DNA of 64,000 bases from Conus ventricosus (Eukaryota; Mollusca; Gastropoda; Neogastropoda; Conidae): contig CM031600.1 in the NCBI GenBank assembly GCA_018398815.1, forward strand, positions 54,043,915-54,107,914, read 5' to 3'. The position numbers and the translations under genes were made by a program. The notes beneath the pieces are model-generated. The model had not been told where the DNA came from. It saw only the letters and a list, made by a program, of their open reading frames with translations, and made no database searches. This document shows positions 26,901 to 40,100 of the stretch, piece by piece; within the stretch, counting starts at the first letter, position 1; every line of letters begins with the position of its first letter.

Positions 26901-29900
26901 GCTTGTACTGGTTTTAGCCTTTAAATTCTTCATTTTTCTTTGCGCGCAAAACTGAGGGCAATCTTCTAACCCATCTGTGTTGCGAGAATTTTTCAATAAG
27001 CTCTCTGTGATACGGGTTTGGGAAAAGTCTTTGGCTAAACTGTTTGTTAAAGTTTTCAACTAAACCCTGTGATCTGTGAACCCCTGGAATGCCTTTTTTA
27101 ATGGTAACTCTCTATTTTTTAACAATAATTGATTCACTTGACCTTTTTTTTTTTTTTCCCATCATCGACTTGAATCATGCGAGGATAAGTTAAGGGGCCT
27201 CGTTGGTTATCGGGTTGTATAGCAACAGCAACAGCAGAAGCACTTTTTGTGTTAATGGTTCCGCATTTTGTATCTTGAAGCTATGTCAAGGGACTGTGAG
27301 TGCGTTCTTAAATCTTTTCGTCTGATGTATCATGGGTAATATAGAAGGTCCATTGAGGGGTGTCTTTTGGGTTGTTTGACAAAGTGTGTCTCTGTATTCG
27401 TCTAGGTGCAGGTAAATAAATTTCCCAAAATCGCTTGTTTAGATAACCATTCCTTTGCTGTTTGTTCACTGACTCCCGCTGCTTGGCTTTGCTTTTTGAT
27501 TGCCGTGATTCCCTTCCAATATCCTTTTGACGAATAATAAATTTTGTTCATTTTTATTCAGCCAATATTAGCGCAACAAAATACAGACGGTCTGCCAACA
27601 ACAATAAACGCGATTTCTTGCAACTTGTTGTTTTTCTGATGGATGATAAAAGTCACTGAATTTTGGTGGGGGCAATGTCTCGTTTGGGGTTTGCCTGTTA
27701 CTAGTTAATCTCTTTATTGCTTGGTCAACATCTTTAAATGTGTAAGCTGCATGTCCTGTTTTTTGTTTGTTTTAATGAAATCAACTGTGATCTCTGCTTT
27801 TAAAGGGTTATCTTGTGGCAGCGGGCTGTTGCTCCATAGCTTTGTATGTCTTTTCTCTCCCCGTCGTCCGTAGTTTACTAACGCTTTATTACTTCGCTAA
27901 AGCAAGGCTTTCCCCACAGCGCCCCCTATCATATTATGAGTGAGCATTTTTTATAATGTTTTTTATTTCATATTTATACTGTCTGGAATATTCCTTGCTT
28001 GACTAGAAAATCTTTCGTAGCAAACGAAAGCTGCAAGATAGCAATTAGCTTTGCTGAACCTCAAAGCCTAGCTTGCCAAGATCTGCCGGTTTAATCTTAA
28101 CAAGCTTTTACCAAGCATTGTGTATCTATACTTAGGCCCCTCCCATAACAGCAGAATGGTATACAAGGTTGGCAACAGTTTTTTCAGCCTTTTTAAAAAA
28201 ATAAAATAATAATAATTAATAAAAACATGAACACGATGATCTATTAAACCTTCCAAAACTTATGATTACAAATGACCAGGTTGATGAGCAAGCTTAATGC
28301 CCAAAAAAGGAAGACTTTTATTCTTTGGCGGCATGTGGAAAAACAAAAACAGTTCTCGGAACTGAATTCAGCATAGAACAGATTCAACAAGATTCGCCGC
28401 AAAGACATTATAAAGTTCATAACAGGTTGAAGCGCAGCTGGGGTCGAGAATGGTGAAAAGTGGGAGGACAAACGGTTCTTAGTTTTTACACTAAACTAGT
28501 CAGTAGATTTCTCCCATTGATTCTGAACAAGATTTTATGTATTGATTTAACGGGAGGATCCAGTTTTAACAAAGTCATTAGAGTCTCTGGATGTGATTTA
28601 TACTACAGATTTTGGGAACCCTTGTTATCGCCCTTAATCATGGGATTAATTACTTTTAATCATTAGATTTTATTTCCCCTTTAAAATGAAAGAGCCCGAA
28701 AAACAGCAGAATCAGAAAACACTGAAACAGGTGAAAGTGGTCACTAAAACACCTCATCCTGGACGCATTGCGGCAGGAAAAAAATTAGCTGAGTGGAACA
28801 AACAAAAAAAATTACAATTACAGAATATAACTCATCATGAAAACATAACACCGCCAACGCCAAAAAGTTGATTCAATGCAGCTATAAAAAATCCATATGA
28901 TTCAAGACTACAGCGCCAAAGTCTTCATGGAATATTGAACTTAAAAAACTGTTGCCTTTTTAGGCCCTTGCTGCTGTTGGGGGGGGTTATTACGGTTATA
29001 AAATATTAAAGAATGGCACCAAAAACCAAAGAAATCAAAACAACCTGAACCGCTAAATACAGAAGACAACAGCAGCCAGAAACGCAACAACAAAAGAACA
29101 TTTTGATCCATTTCAGATGCAATATATTTTAAGAACTTAATTTTAAATTTTTTAATAAACCCCTGGCGGATTATTATTTGTTGAAGTCAATAAATAAAGT
29201 ATGGAGTCTATAAAAGACATTTCCATAGACCAGAATTGTAATCAATGCGGTTGCTTAGGATGTAAGAACTTCATTAAGATCTATGCTGACATCTCGACGA
29301 TGACGAGTTTTTTGAGGCGTGTGTGTTTTCTATATTAGACATTTATATTTAAGATAAAAACATAGATTGTATTTTTTTTTTTTTTTTTGATAATTATAAA
29401 ATTAACTTGAATAAGAAAATTAGTTGTACTTAGAGGATGACTTAATTACAATCTTAGGTTAACTTGGGTAAGAACTTGAGGATGACTTGGGGGATGACTT
29501 GGGTAGAACTTAAAAGTGACTTGGGGTGACTTAAGGATGACTTAAGTAAGAACTTAGAAGTGACTTAAGGAAAGACTTGAGGACAACTTGAGTAAAAACT
29601 TAGAAGTGATTGAGGATGACTTGAGTAAGAACTTGTGGATGACTTAAGGATGACTTAGAAGTGATTGGAGTAACTTCAGTTAAGAACTTAGAAGTAACTT
29701 GGTGTGTGCATGCGTGGGGTGGGGGGCAGCAGGGTGGGTGGGAGTGGGAGGTGGGCGCGCACCTTTGATTATTATAAGAAACGATGTCCAGAATATGATA
29801 TAGTTATTATCAGTAAAACAACAACCCAAAGACAGCAGCGCAAACAACAAAATAACAGCATATATACAAGCACGTCGCACGCACACACACAACACAAGAT

Positions 29901-32900
29901 AGGGAGGTGCTTGCATGGAGAATGGGAAAGGGTTTTATGGTTGGCGCTTGAGCGCCGTAAATTCAAAACGGCTGTCGGTCTCTCTGTCAACTGAAGATTA
30001 TTCAAAGCGGCCCCCAAGTGCATTTATCAAAAGCTTGATTTAATAAAAAGACAGTTAAATAAAGTACCTCTGTGGCCGCTTGAAAAGTTGAAGCACGCAC
30101 GTCTAAACAGGCAAACACAACAGCAAAAGTCATTTTTCATATATACAAAAATCATGGGGCAGCAACAGAATGCCAGTGAATCAGCAGTGTTCCAATACAG
30201 GTTGACCTATTTGAGCGCTACAGGCAGTTGTGCGACTACTTCAGTGTTACAAGCAATGACAAGTATTGCTATGCTTCGCTGGTTTTTTCTCTTGCGATGA
30301 TTGCTGGTTCTATCTTGCGATAATTGCTGTGCAGAGTCAGGAACATTGATGTGGGTTTTTTTCTCGGCCCCGTAGTTCCGAGCTCTGGTTATGCATAAAC
30401 CCTTTTTTTTTAGAATCATGTCATTTCCCCTTGCTGGGTGGTTTGTGACAATGCTCTACTGCGAATGTTGCTGTCAAGTCGGCTAGCATATGCGGTCCTG
30501 CAGTTGAGCTTGGGTAACAACATCTTTCATTTTTCCAAAGTAAACAAAATATTCATGCAACAACCCGCTTTTCTTCCCAGTCCAATTGTAAGCGATGGAG
30601 GTGGCAATGTAGTAGATGCAGTAGATGGGCTGAGGTATTGGTTGTTGAGTAGGTTCAGTACTCATGATTGGGAAATAAGTGACGTTTCTTGAAAAGAAAA
30701 ATCCAAAAGAGTTGATGTGCACGTTGAAACTCTAATTTCCTGTGCTAATTCTTGTGAAGAAGACTACCTAGTAAATCCCTCTCTTCTTCTGAAAAAAATG
30801 CTATCTTGGACATGGTATCAAAACAGCAAAGTTTAAAAGTCACAACGCTTTCCTAACTGGAAATCACACACAGTCCGTCTTTTACACCCCCAGCACCCGG
30901 AGAAATGACCCAAAAACACTAGGCTAGATTGCTAACAACACAAGTGTTGGGCGGAAAAATGTCGTCACTGTTACTAATCAGCTGATTCTGTCTAGTCTTG
31001 TGATTGGGGGAAGGTAAAAAAACAGTTTTGATTTTTTGTTTTATGAAAGGCGGGAATGACTGAGCAAAATCCTTTCAGCCCCTTATAGAAATCTCGCTAT
31101 TCGAATGCAGGCAATAGAAATCGATCGCTATTCATAACTGCTGACTGGCTTTACAAATCCAACGGTGCAGAGTGGAGACCGCTTGCTTTGCTCTGAATGC
31201 TTCTATTGAAATCTCTGGGGAGTGCCGCGCTTCACTGCATGCCTTTAAAAAACAACCTGCATAGCCAATCTCTCTCACCTGCAGCTGTGTGTGTGTGGAT
31301 TTTTGTCAGAAATATAATTCGGTTTTAAAAGACTTTAGAGAACAGTTAAAGAGTGTAGTTTTATTTCACATGAAAGACAGAGATCATTTGACGAAAGTTT
31401 GAGCGAAAATGATGTTATTGAAAATGATCAAGAAAAACATAGGATTAAGCCAAAACTAAAATCTGAAAAGTTTTGTAAATTAGTATTGAAAACAGATAAC
31501 CCTACACAGTAGGGATGTGTGTAGGGTCGTTATTTTTTGGTTATTAAAGTCATGCTTAGTAGAGAACGGTATTATGCCGCTTTTGGATTCGCCCGCCCGA
31601 GACCGGCCAAGGCGGGGTGAGAGCGGGTGAGCCAAAAGCGGCATAATACCGTTCTCTAAGGCGTTTGTCTTCTTGTTTTTCAAGCAGAGGAGTGTCAAAC
31701 AGGAATGTGACCTCACTGTACTTCACAACATGACAGGATTTCTCAGGCCGAGAGTCTCAAAGAGGAAAGCAACATGACTGCGCTTTACTGTGAGGTTGTG
31801 TCTCTCAGGTGGGGAGGTACAAAAGGATGTAGTCATGTGACTGTACTCACAGTGAGACAAGGGGTTTTCAGGGTGAAAGGCTCTCGACAAGGCATGCACC
31901 ATGACTGTATTTTAAAGTCAGCTGGGATTTCTGAAGCTGGGGGTTGTCCATGGGGCCCCTTGGGTGACTGGAGTAACAGCAAAGAAAGTGTTTCTAAAAG
32001 AGGGATCTGAAATGGAACCTGAGGCCAGTGTACTCACAGTGAGGAAAGCTTTTTCTGGCAAGGGGATCTCAAAGGGGATGTCCGTTTCCTGGAAGTCACT
32101 GTGATCCAGCATGTCCAGTGTGCCTTCCTCAATGGCCTGTAATTCATCAAACAGGGTTAGCTCTCTAACATTACACCTTTTGATTCCGATTTGAAAAAGA
32201 ATATTTCTCATCTAAAGAAATGAACACAACCTATACAGTCCACACTTAAGAAAAAAGAAAAAAAAGATCAATTTAAAAAAAAAATCACGTTAATTATCTT
32301 AAGAAGAACAAGCCCAACCCAGCAGAACATGCATGGTTATTTCATGTGAGATCATTACCGCCATATGTATATTATCAGTTTGAAAGAAAATAGACAATGT
32401 TACAGTGAATGGAATACTTCTCTCTACATCAGATAATGTTACAACAAATGGAATATTTCTCTCTTCATTCAATCAGCCAATGCTTGCAGCCCTTTTTACA
32501 TTGTTATCAGCATAGCATAAGACTCTGGTTACCTTTCTTATGGTATTCCATCAGAGCACACAAAGTGAATCGCAAATTCAGTGTGGCCTATCCCCCTTCC
32601 CGTCCTCCACGAACACACACATGCATTACCTCACTGATGTCCAGGTATCTGTTGAGGAACACGAACGCCATGTTCTCCCAGCCAATATTCTGTTCAGAGT
32701 AAAACACAAAAAGAAATATCTTTCAACAGTTTAATTTCTTTCACAATGAAAACAACAGCAACAACAACAACAAAAAACTTTATAAGGCGGAGGAGTGCAT
32801 GTGAGTGAATTTGCATTTTTATGTGATTGAGTGAGCAAGAGAGAGAGAGACTGGAGAGAGAGAGAGAGAGAGTGTGTGTGTGCATGTGCAAGCATGTATT

Positions 32901-33984
32901 GTTTTCACCTGAAATAAGTGTGTGATATCTGTACTGCTATAATGAGACCTATTCAAAACTTATTTCTTACATTCAGCAAACATCAGAAAAAAAAAAAAAG
33001 ATTAACAAAACGTTAAGAACAAGCCTGCTCCAGTATCCTGTCTTCAGTACAGAAAGGTGGGTGAGAAAGAAGAAGACAAAAAGAAACGAGAAGAAGGGCA
33101 TGGAGAATACCACAGAATAAACAAACCCTACCCTGCAGACAATGCCAGCCTCATAGAAAGCCTTGTCTGCTGGCACTACATCGGTGTGTCGGAGCATAGA
33201 CACACTGAGTTTAGCAGCGATGCTTTCCAGGGACTTCTGGCTGAGGGCGGCACTGCGTGTGCAGTAGTAATGCGCAATAAGCATCATCGTCTCAAACTCT
33301 TCATGCTGCGGGCTGTTGGCATCGGATGATTTGGTGAAGTTCTCATGCTGGAAAGACAAAAAAAAATCACTCACCTCATTTCTTCACCTCTATGTCATGT
33401 TCATTAAACTGATTGAACTCAATGGTTTTAAACTGAACTTAATGAATCTTAAATAAATGTTAGCGAACCGCCCAGAGAACGTGGACAAACGAGTCACAAG
33501 ACAAAACACAACGCGTTTCGACCTCTTAGGTCTTCGTCGGGTGATACATAAACGAAAAAAACAACCAAAATTCACTTAGCTTTGATCGCTTCAGATCGCT
33601 TAGGGTTCAGCGCAAGGAAGAAGGCGTTGAACTTAATGGTTTTAAATCACACAGATTAAAAGACAAGCAAGACACGAATGGTTCATTTACCTCACATTCA
33701 ACACAGATATATGTGTAATTATTTATGTACCTAAATTCTGTCATTACTGTGTGATTGGTCCATCTGTATTGTAAGTTATATATGAAGAGCTTATGCTCGG
33801 AATTTGAAACGAAATGTTAGCAGTTAGCATGTTTCATGCAACAGTGCCTCTAAAGTTAGAAAACAAAATACAACAAAACAGAACGGAACACAGCTTACTC
33901 ATGAATGCCTATTTCTCCTCACCTCTTCTCTATTAATCACCTTTTGATTTACATCTTTCTCCTCTTAGACTCTTATCTTCTTTT

Positions 33985-34026
<42 letters not shown>

Positions 34027-34090
34027 AAAGAGAGAGACAGACAAACAAGAATGTGTGCGTGTGTGCGCATGCGCATGTGTGTGTATGCAT

Positions 34091-34137
<47 letters not shown>

Positions 34138-37100
34138 TTTTTCTGCATGGTTTCCGTTTTAGTGCTGCTCCTGACAATCTGTTTTATCATGCTTCTTTAT
34201 TATAACAGGCACTGCCAAGTAGATATCAATGCCAAAACTGGTTCCTTCAAACTACAACGTCTGATCAGTGTAGTTTTACAAACACTTACGTGTGTGCAGG
34301 CACTCACCAAATCAAAGAGCATGTCTCTGAGGTCAGCCCACACTCTATAGGCCTCAGGCTTGTTCAGGTCCCTCTTGTTGATCATGTCCGTGAAGATACG
34401 CTTGTAGATGTTGAAGTTCTGAAAGAAGCAACACTTTCAAAACTCTCCCATAATATGTACTGTTTGTAAAATTCTCTCAGAAAATGCTCAAAATGAACAA
34501 GAAACTTCGAACCAAGTCACATTACTCCAAAAGAGTATCAGGAAAAATGTAAAGTTCTGTGAGTCAATGATTTTAGGAACTATCTAAGTGTAAACAGATG
34601 TTCCTGCCAAAGGGTGAGACGGGAGACAGGCAGACTAGCTATTTTTCTGGTCAGTGACATGTGGTCAGTTCCAGTTGTAAGTGAACAAGTGTGAAAAGGA
34701 ATTTTACTACTTAAATGATTTCATGGTATATCTTACCTGTCCAAACAAATGCCTTATCTCTACTGGTCGTGGAACAACCCCACAGACATGGAACAACATA
34801 AAATTCCCACACAAAGATTAAACTGAGCAATTAAGTAGTGGGGGAAAACAAGTGCAGGTCAACAATTCTTCAGTCGTTATAGTAATGACTTGGCAAAGAT
34901 TTGAACTTAAAAAAAAAAATATATATATAAGATGAAGAAAATGGGGGAATATATTATAACTATGAGAAGCCCTTCACTAGCCGCCCGAGGGAACCATCAT
35001 AATCTCTCTCAAAGGCACATTTATTTGTATTGCCTGCTCCTAGGCCTTTCGTCCGCTGGATCGGACTCATCAGGGAGACACGGCTGATTGTGTCTGTGCT
35101 CTTGGTGTCAAATAGAGACACACCACAGTCCACAATTCTGTGGTGTTCTCACTGCCAAGGGTTCAAAAAAAGAATCCAACAGCACCCCCAAAGCAGCCAG
35201 CGAAGGGTAGTAAAATGGAACAAAGCAAAGGTGTGGAGAGGAAAAAAGTTGCTGAAAAACTAAGAGCATTATTCAAACAGTTCTTTGAGCCTATGCTTGA
35301 GGATCCATTCAAGGATGCAAGGGAGGTCAAAAGATATGGAACAGTGTGAGTGGTCAGCTCTGCTGTTCAATAACCCAAGCATTGTGAGTGGCTAAGAATT
35401 GTACAGAACAACCTTTACTTGGATCTCTTAAGAGATGCAATCTCCCACTGATTGACCAAACAATAGAATGCTGAGCAATTAAGTAGTGGGGGAAAACAAG
35501 TGCAGGTCAACAATTCTTCAGTCGTTATAGTAATGACTTGGCAAAGATTTGAACTTAAAAAAAAAAATATATATAAGATGAAGAAAATGGGGGAATATAT
35601 TATAACTATGAGAAGCCCTTCACTAGCCGCCCGAGGGAACCATCATAATCTCTCTCAAAGGCACATTTATTGTATTGCCTGCTCCTAGGCCTTTCGTCCG
35701 CTGGATCGGACTCATCAGGGAGACACGGCTGATTGTGTCTGTGCTCTTGGTGTCAAATAGAGACACACCACAGTCCACAATTCTGTGGTGTTCTCACTGC
35801 CAAGGGTTCAAAAAAAGAATCCAACAGCACCCCCAAAGCAGCCAGCGAAGGGTAGTAAAATGGAACAAAACAAAGGTGTGGAGATTAAACTGGAGAGGTC
35901 AAATGTGGCACAAGCTATTGTAAGTGTGAAGATGTCAAACATGCAAAACAGCATGGACCATGTTCATTTTGGTTGTTCATGTAGCAATGGATTTCAGTTT
36001 GTGTTGCCCCACCCCAGACTTTTCAGAACATTTTCTGTTTTTAGAAATAATGTTCATTTCAAAGATGAAAAAAAGTGAAGGATGTTGGAAGACATTGGAA
36101 AAATGTGCAAACACTAATAAAATTGAAGACAGGACAGACAACAAACGAAGATTTCACAGAAATGCAAACCCACCTGTTGTTGAGCAGGTGCTCCATACTT
36201 GGCGTACAGCTCCATAGCAGCATCAGAGTTACCCCCTTTGATGAGACTTGAGGCATACAGTGCAACATATTTGTGAAGTACTTTGAAGTTGTTCTGAAAA
36301 AAGAAAAGTCAGTGTACTGTATTCAAATACAAAAGAGACAGCATTTTTTAAGACACCGAAAGATACATTTTAAGCAACTGGAGATAAAAAAACAAAACAA
36401 TAATGACAGCAAACAGACAACACAGATACAAAACCTTTTGCATACATAATTTCACATACACACCAACAGTGCAGAAACAGTCTGAACTTCCACAATGACC
36501 AGCTCCCCTCCCGACACACCCTCCCCCTTTCTTAAGTCCCCACTCCATCCCCATGCCTACCTATCCCCAGCACTAAGCGCACGCGTGCACACACACACAC
36601 ACACAACACACACACAGCTTCAGGTTCCATTCTTTTTTACAACAGAGATATCTACATGTTTAACCTTTTTTTTCCATTAGAGAAGTTCAAGTTTTCAAGA
36701 ATATGAATATCTTTTCATTAGACACTCTGGTAAAAAACTTAACGCTAAAACCAGACTATGGCATTTCCATAATGAATCCTCTTCAATTGTTCTTCCATCA
36801 GCATTTCTAACAGACCTGTTGCTCGGCCATCTGCAAACATTTGTCCCACTCTCCTTTGTCTGCAAACATGTCAAGAGCTCCTATCACGTCCACATTAGCC
36901 AGCTGAAACATGCAGTCATGGTACTGTTAGTAAAACGCCCAAGAATACAAATCATGCACAAATGAAATAACCCCAAACACATGCAATTTATAAAGAAATA
37001 CACAGCACACATGATCAAACCTGAGTGCTGGGAATCAGTTGATAAAAAAAATCATTCTCCATAAAAAATGGTTATTCTGGAAACTTTCTTAGTTCATGAG

Positions 37101-40100
37101 TTTCTTAACAGAACACTGAAAGCTTCCTATCAAAAAATGAATAGCATTTCAGCATGATCAAATATAACTCTTAGTGCATGACAGCGTTGAAATTTTCAGA
37201 GGTGAATCTCACTCTTGTTGATACCATCTTGTAACGCTGATATGAAGGTGGTTTGTATACCAAAACTGAACCGACTTTTATTTTAATTATGAATAAGCTA
37301 CACACAACTTTATTGACGCAATGTAATTCAATGCAACCATCCTGTTTTTGCTGCTGTACATATAGTTCAGGGCCGAAACATTTGTCTGGNNNNNNNNNNN
37401 NNNNNNNNNNNNNNNNNNNNNNNNNNNNNNNNNNNNNNNNNNNNNNNNNNNNNNNNNNNNNNNNNNNNNNNNNNNNNNNNNNNNNNNNNNNNNNNNNNNN
37501 NNNNNNNNNNNNNNNNNNNNNNNNNNNNNNNNNNNNNNNNNNNNNNNNNNNNNNNNNNNNNNNNNNNNNNNNNNNNNNNNNNNNNNNNNNNNNNNNNNNN
37601 NNNNNNNNNNNNNNNNNNNNNNNNNNNNNNNNNNNNNNNNNNNNNNNNNNNNNNNNNNNNNNNNNNNNNNNNNNNNNNNNNNNNNNNNNNNNNNNNNNNN
37701 NNNNNNNNNNNNNNNNNNNNNNNNNNNNNNNNNNNNNNNNNNNNNNNNNNNNNNNNNNNNNNNNNNNNNNNNNNNNNNNNNNNNNNNNNNNNNNNNNNNN
37801 NNNNNNNNNNNNNNNNNNNNNNNNNNNNNNNNNNNNNNNNNNNNNNNNNNNNNNNNNNNNNNNNNNNNNNNNNNNNNNNNNNNNNNNNNNNNNNNNNNNN
37901 NNNNNNNNNNNNNNNNNNNNNNNNNNNNNNNNNNNNNNNNNNNNNNNNNNNNNNNNNNNNNNNNNNNNNNNNNNNNNNNNNNNNNNNNNNNNNNNNNNNN
38001 NNNNNNNNNNNNNNNNNNNNNNNNNNNNNNNNNNNNNNNNNNNNNNNNNNNNNNNNNNNNNNNNNNNNNNNNNNNNNNNNNNNNNNNNNNNNNNNNNNNN
38101 NNNNNNNNNNNNNNNNNNNNNNNNNNNNNNNNNNNNNNNNNNNNNNNNNNNNNNNNNNNNNNNNNNNNNNNNNNNNNNNNNNNNNNNNNNNNNNNNNNNN
38201 NNNNNNNNNNNNNNNNNNNNNNNNNNNNNNNNNNNNNNNNNNNNNNNNNNNNNNNNNNNNNNNNNNNNNNNNNNNNNNNNNNNNNNNNNNNNNNNNNNNN
38301 NNNNNNNNNNNNNNNNNNNNNNNNNNNNNNNNNNNNNNNNNNNNNNNNNNNNNNNNNNNNNNNNNNNNNNNNNNNNNNNNNNNNNNNNNATAAAAATTTC
38401 TGTTTTTTAAAAAAATCAAGAAAAAAAAACAAAAAAATTTCAACATATAGATAGAACTTTTAAAGAAAAAAAAAAAAGCAGCAAAATGACACATCTGCAA
38501 GCATACACATATGTACATCATAAAAAAATGAACCCACAAACACACACGATGTAATTACAGATTCAGTTACAATCACCTCACAAAAAATTTTTTCAAACCA
38601 AGCAGTTGACTGTGTGACACATTTTGACCTTTAATTTTAACAGCAGCAATAATTTAACTTGTTTTCATGAGACATATCACAGACATGTTGCACATTTTTT
38701 TGAACTTCAAATGAGAAACCAAAGCCCAATGATCTAAACACCATTTGAATCAGTTTCTGAAATAAATAATCATAAAACCACATGCAGATTGAGTAGACCC
38801 CTGTCTTGTCCCAATTCATTTAACCTCTAAACAAGAAAAAAACGAAACAACACCAAAACAAAGTAAAAACAAACAAACCGAAAACCCCTAACCCAATAGT
38901 CCTACCCATCTGTTTGCTAAAGACCACCTATACAGTACAACCATGGACGGAATTGCATGTAAATACACTTTACTTTTATGTGGACATCACAGAAAAAAAA
39001 AATCTTATACAATAAAAGACAATGGACCACAGAAATAAAAATCTTATACAATAGAAGACAATGGACAAGTAGTTGAAAACTTGCCTTTTTCAAGCAAAAA
39101 AAACTTGTCTTGTATGTCCTTTACATCATCTTCTCCAACACATTTTAGGGAAAAAAAAAGAAAAACCATAAACACCCCTCATTTGTCAGTATAACTTTTC
39201 TTTTCAAGCATTGTATTCTTGGACGGTTGTTGTCTTTGTCATGGATATCAATTTGCCCATGAAAGGAATTTTCTATCCCCCCAAACAGGTTACTAGCCGG
39301 GGCATTAGCACAAACATGAGGAATTACTTCATGAATGACAAGCAGAATAGTCACAATGTTTGGAGCCCAATCCGAATGCAACAGCCTGAAAACTGGAGGA
39401 TCAGGAATGGATAGTGTGTGAAGAGGAGGGTGACCAGCAGTTGGGGGCGGGGGGGGGGGGTGGGGGGGGGGTGTAAGGGTGCATTGGGGTGGTGAAGGGG
39501 CTGTATGGGGTAAAAGAATAGGGTGGGGGGGGGAGTGGAGATGGAAGCTCACGGGAAAGGGAGTAGCTGGGTTTGGGGGCTCCACACCATTTCCAAAAAA
39601 ACTTGAGTACACCTGCAGCTCAGGGCTGTGTGACACCTGAAAAAAAAAAGAACAAACATTCATTTCTTTCTTTCATGCTTGATCATTCATTCATTTTTGT
39701 TCTAAATTTGCTGCGTTTTTCTATCCTCAAACTGTGTGAAATAAAAATGTAAAAGAACTGATGGATGGCAAGAATGAGAGAGGGGAAGTAGAGTATTAAA
39801 AATGTCATGTCAAACTACCATCCATCCCAAAAGGGATGAGGAGGAAGGCGATGTGTGATTACCTATTCCCAAATCTCATTTTCACATGCTGCCTTCCATT
39901 CTCTGGTCTTAGATCACAAACAAAAAATGTTTTAATAGATGGATCCATTCACACCTTCCCTGTCATTAGCTTTCATCTGGCATTGTTACTGTCTAGATTC
40001 AATTTTTTTCCCCTAGCCAAAAAAAGGCCTTTGCAAGAAAAATATTTACACCATGCAACAAAGAAAAATATCCATAAAAGTGGAGGGTTTAAATTTTGTC

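Larger units (their letters stand above)
16322..31657. mobile_element. Polinton/Maverick-type element (adintovirus-like), 15.3 kb, copy A only
   Basis: A large self-synthesising transposon, related to adintoviruses. Seen directly: AG...CT ends, inverted repeats of about 368 bp, AAGGC target duplications at 16317-16321 and 31658-31662, and an uninterrupted site in copy B (around 43920). Gene content fits: FtsK/HerA-type packaging ATPase, hexon-like capsid gene, coiled-coil gene, protein-primed DNA polymerase B and retroviral-type integrase. It lies in the intron between IFT172 exons 32038-32136 and 15809-15959. No adenain-type protease was identified. All large genes have multiple frame breaks, so as read it is defective; part of this may be sequence error. 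Confidence 0.93.
31291..31657. repeat. Polinton right terminal inverted repeat, ~367 bp
   Basis: Inverted partner of 16322-16689. It contains an orphan copy of the ATPase C-terminal coding segment (about 31291-31512) and the right tip palindrome. Confidence 0.92.
10734..37389. other. Haplotype copy A of the IFT172 3' region
   Basis: Exons and introns match 38390-53850 in order and sequence once three insertions are removed (the Polinton and the mini-element here, the GC-rich element in the other copy). The copy stops at the assembly gap exactly at sequence that continues in copy B at 53850. Lengths without insertions agree (about 10.2 kb each). This is most simply an unmerged second haplotype. 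Confidence 0.9.

Noticed and set aside
29401..29701. CRISPR-like array
   Set aside because: Units are short, degenerate and without unique spacers, in a eukaryotic transposon.
37253..38545. Long open frames on both strands of about 380-390 codons
   Set aside because: They are almost entirely unknown residues created by the 1000-N gap.
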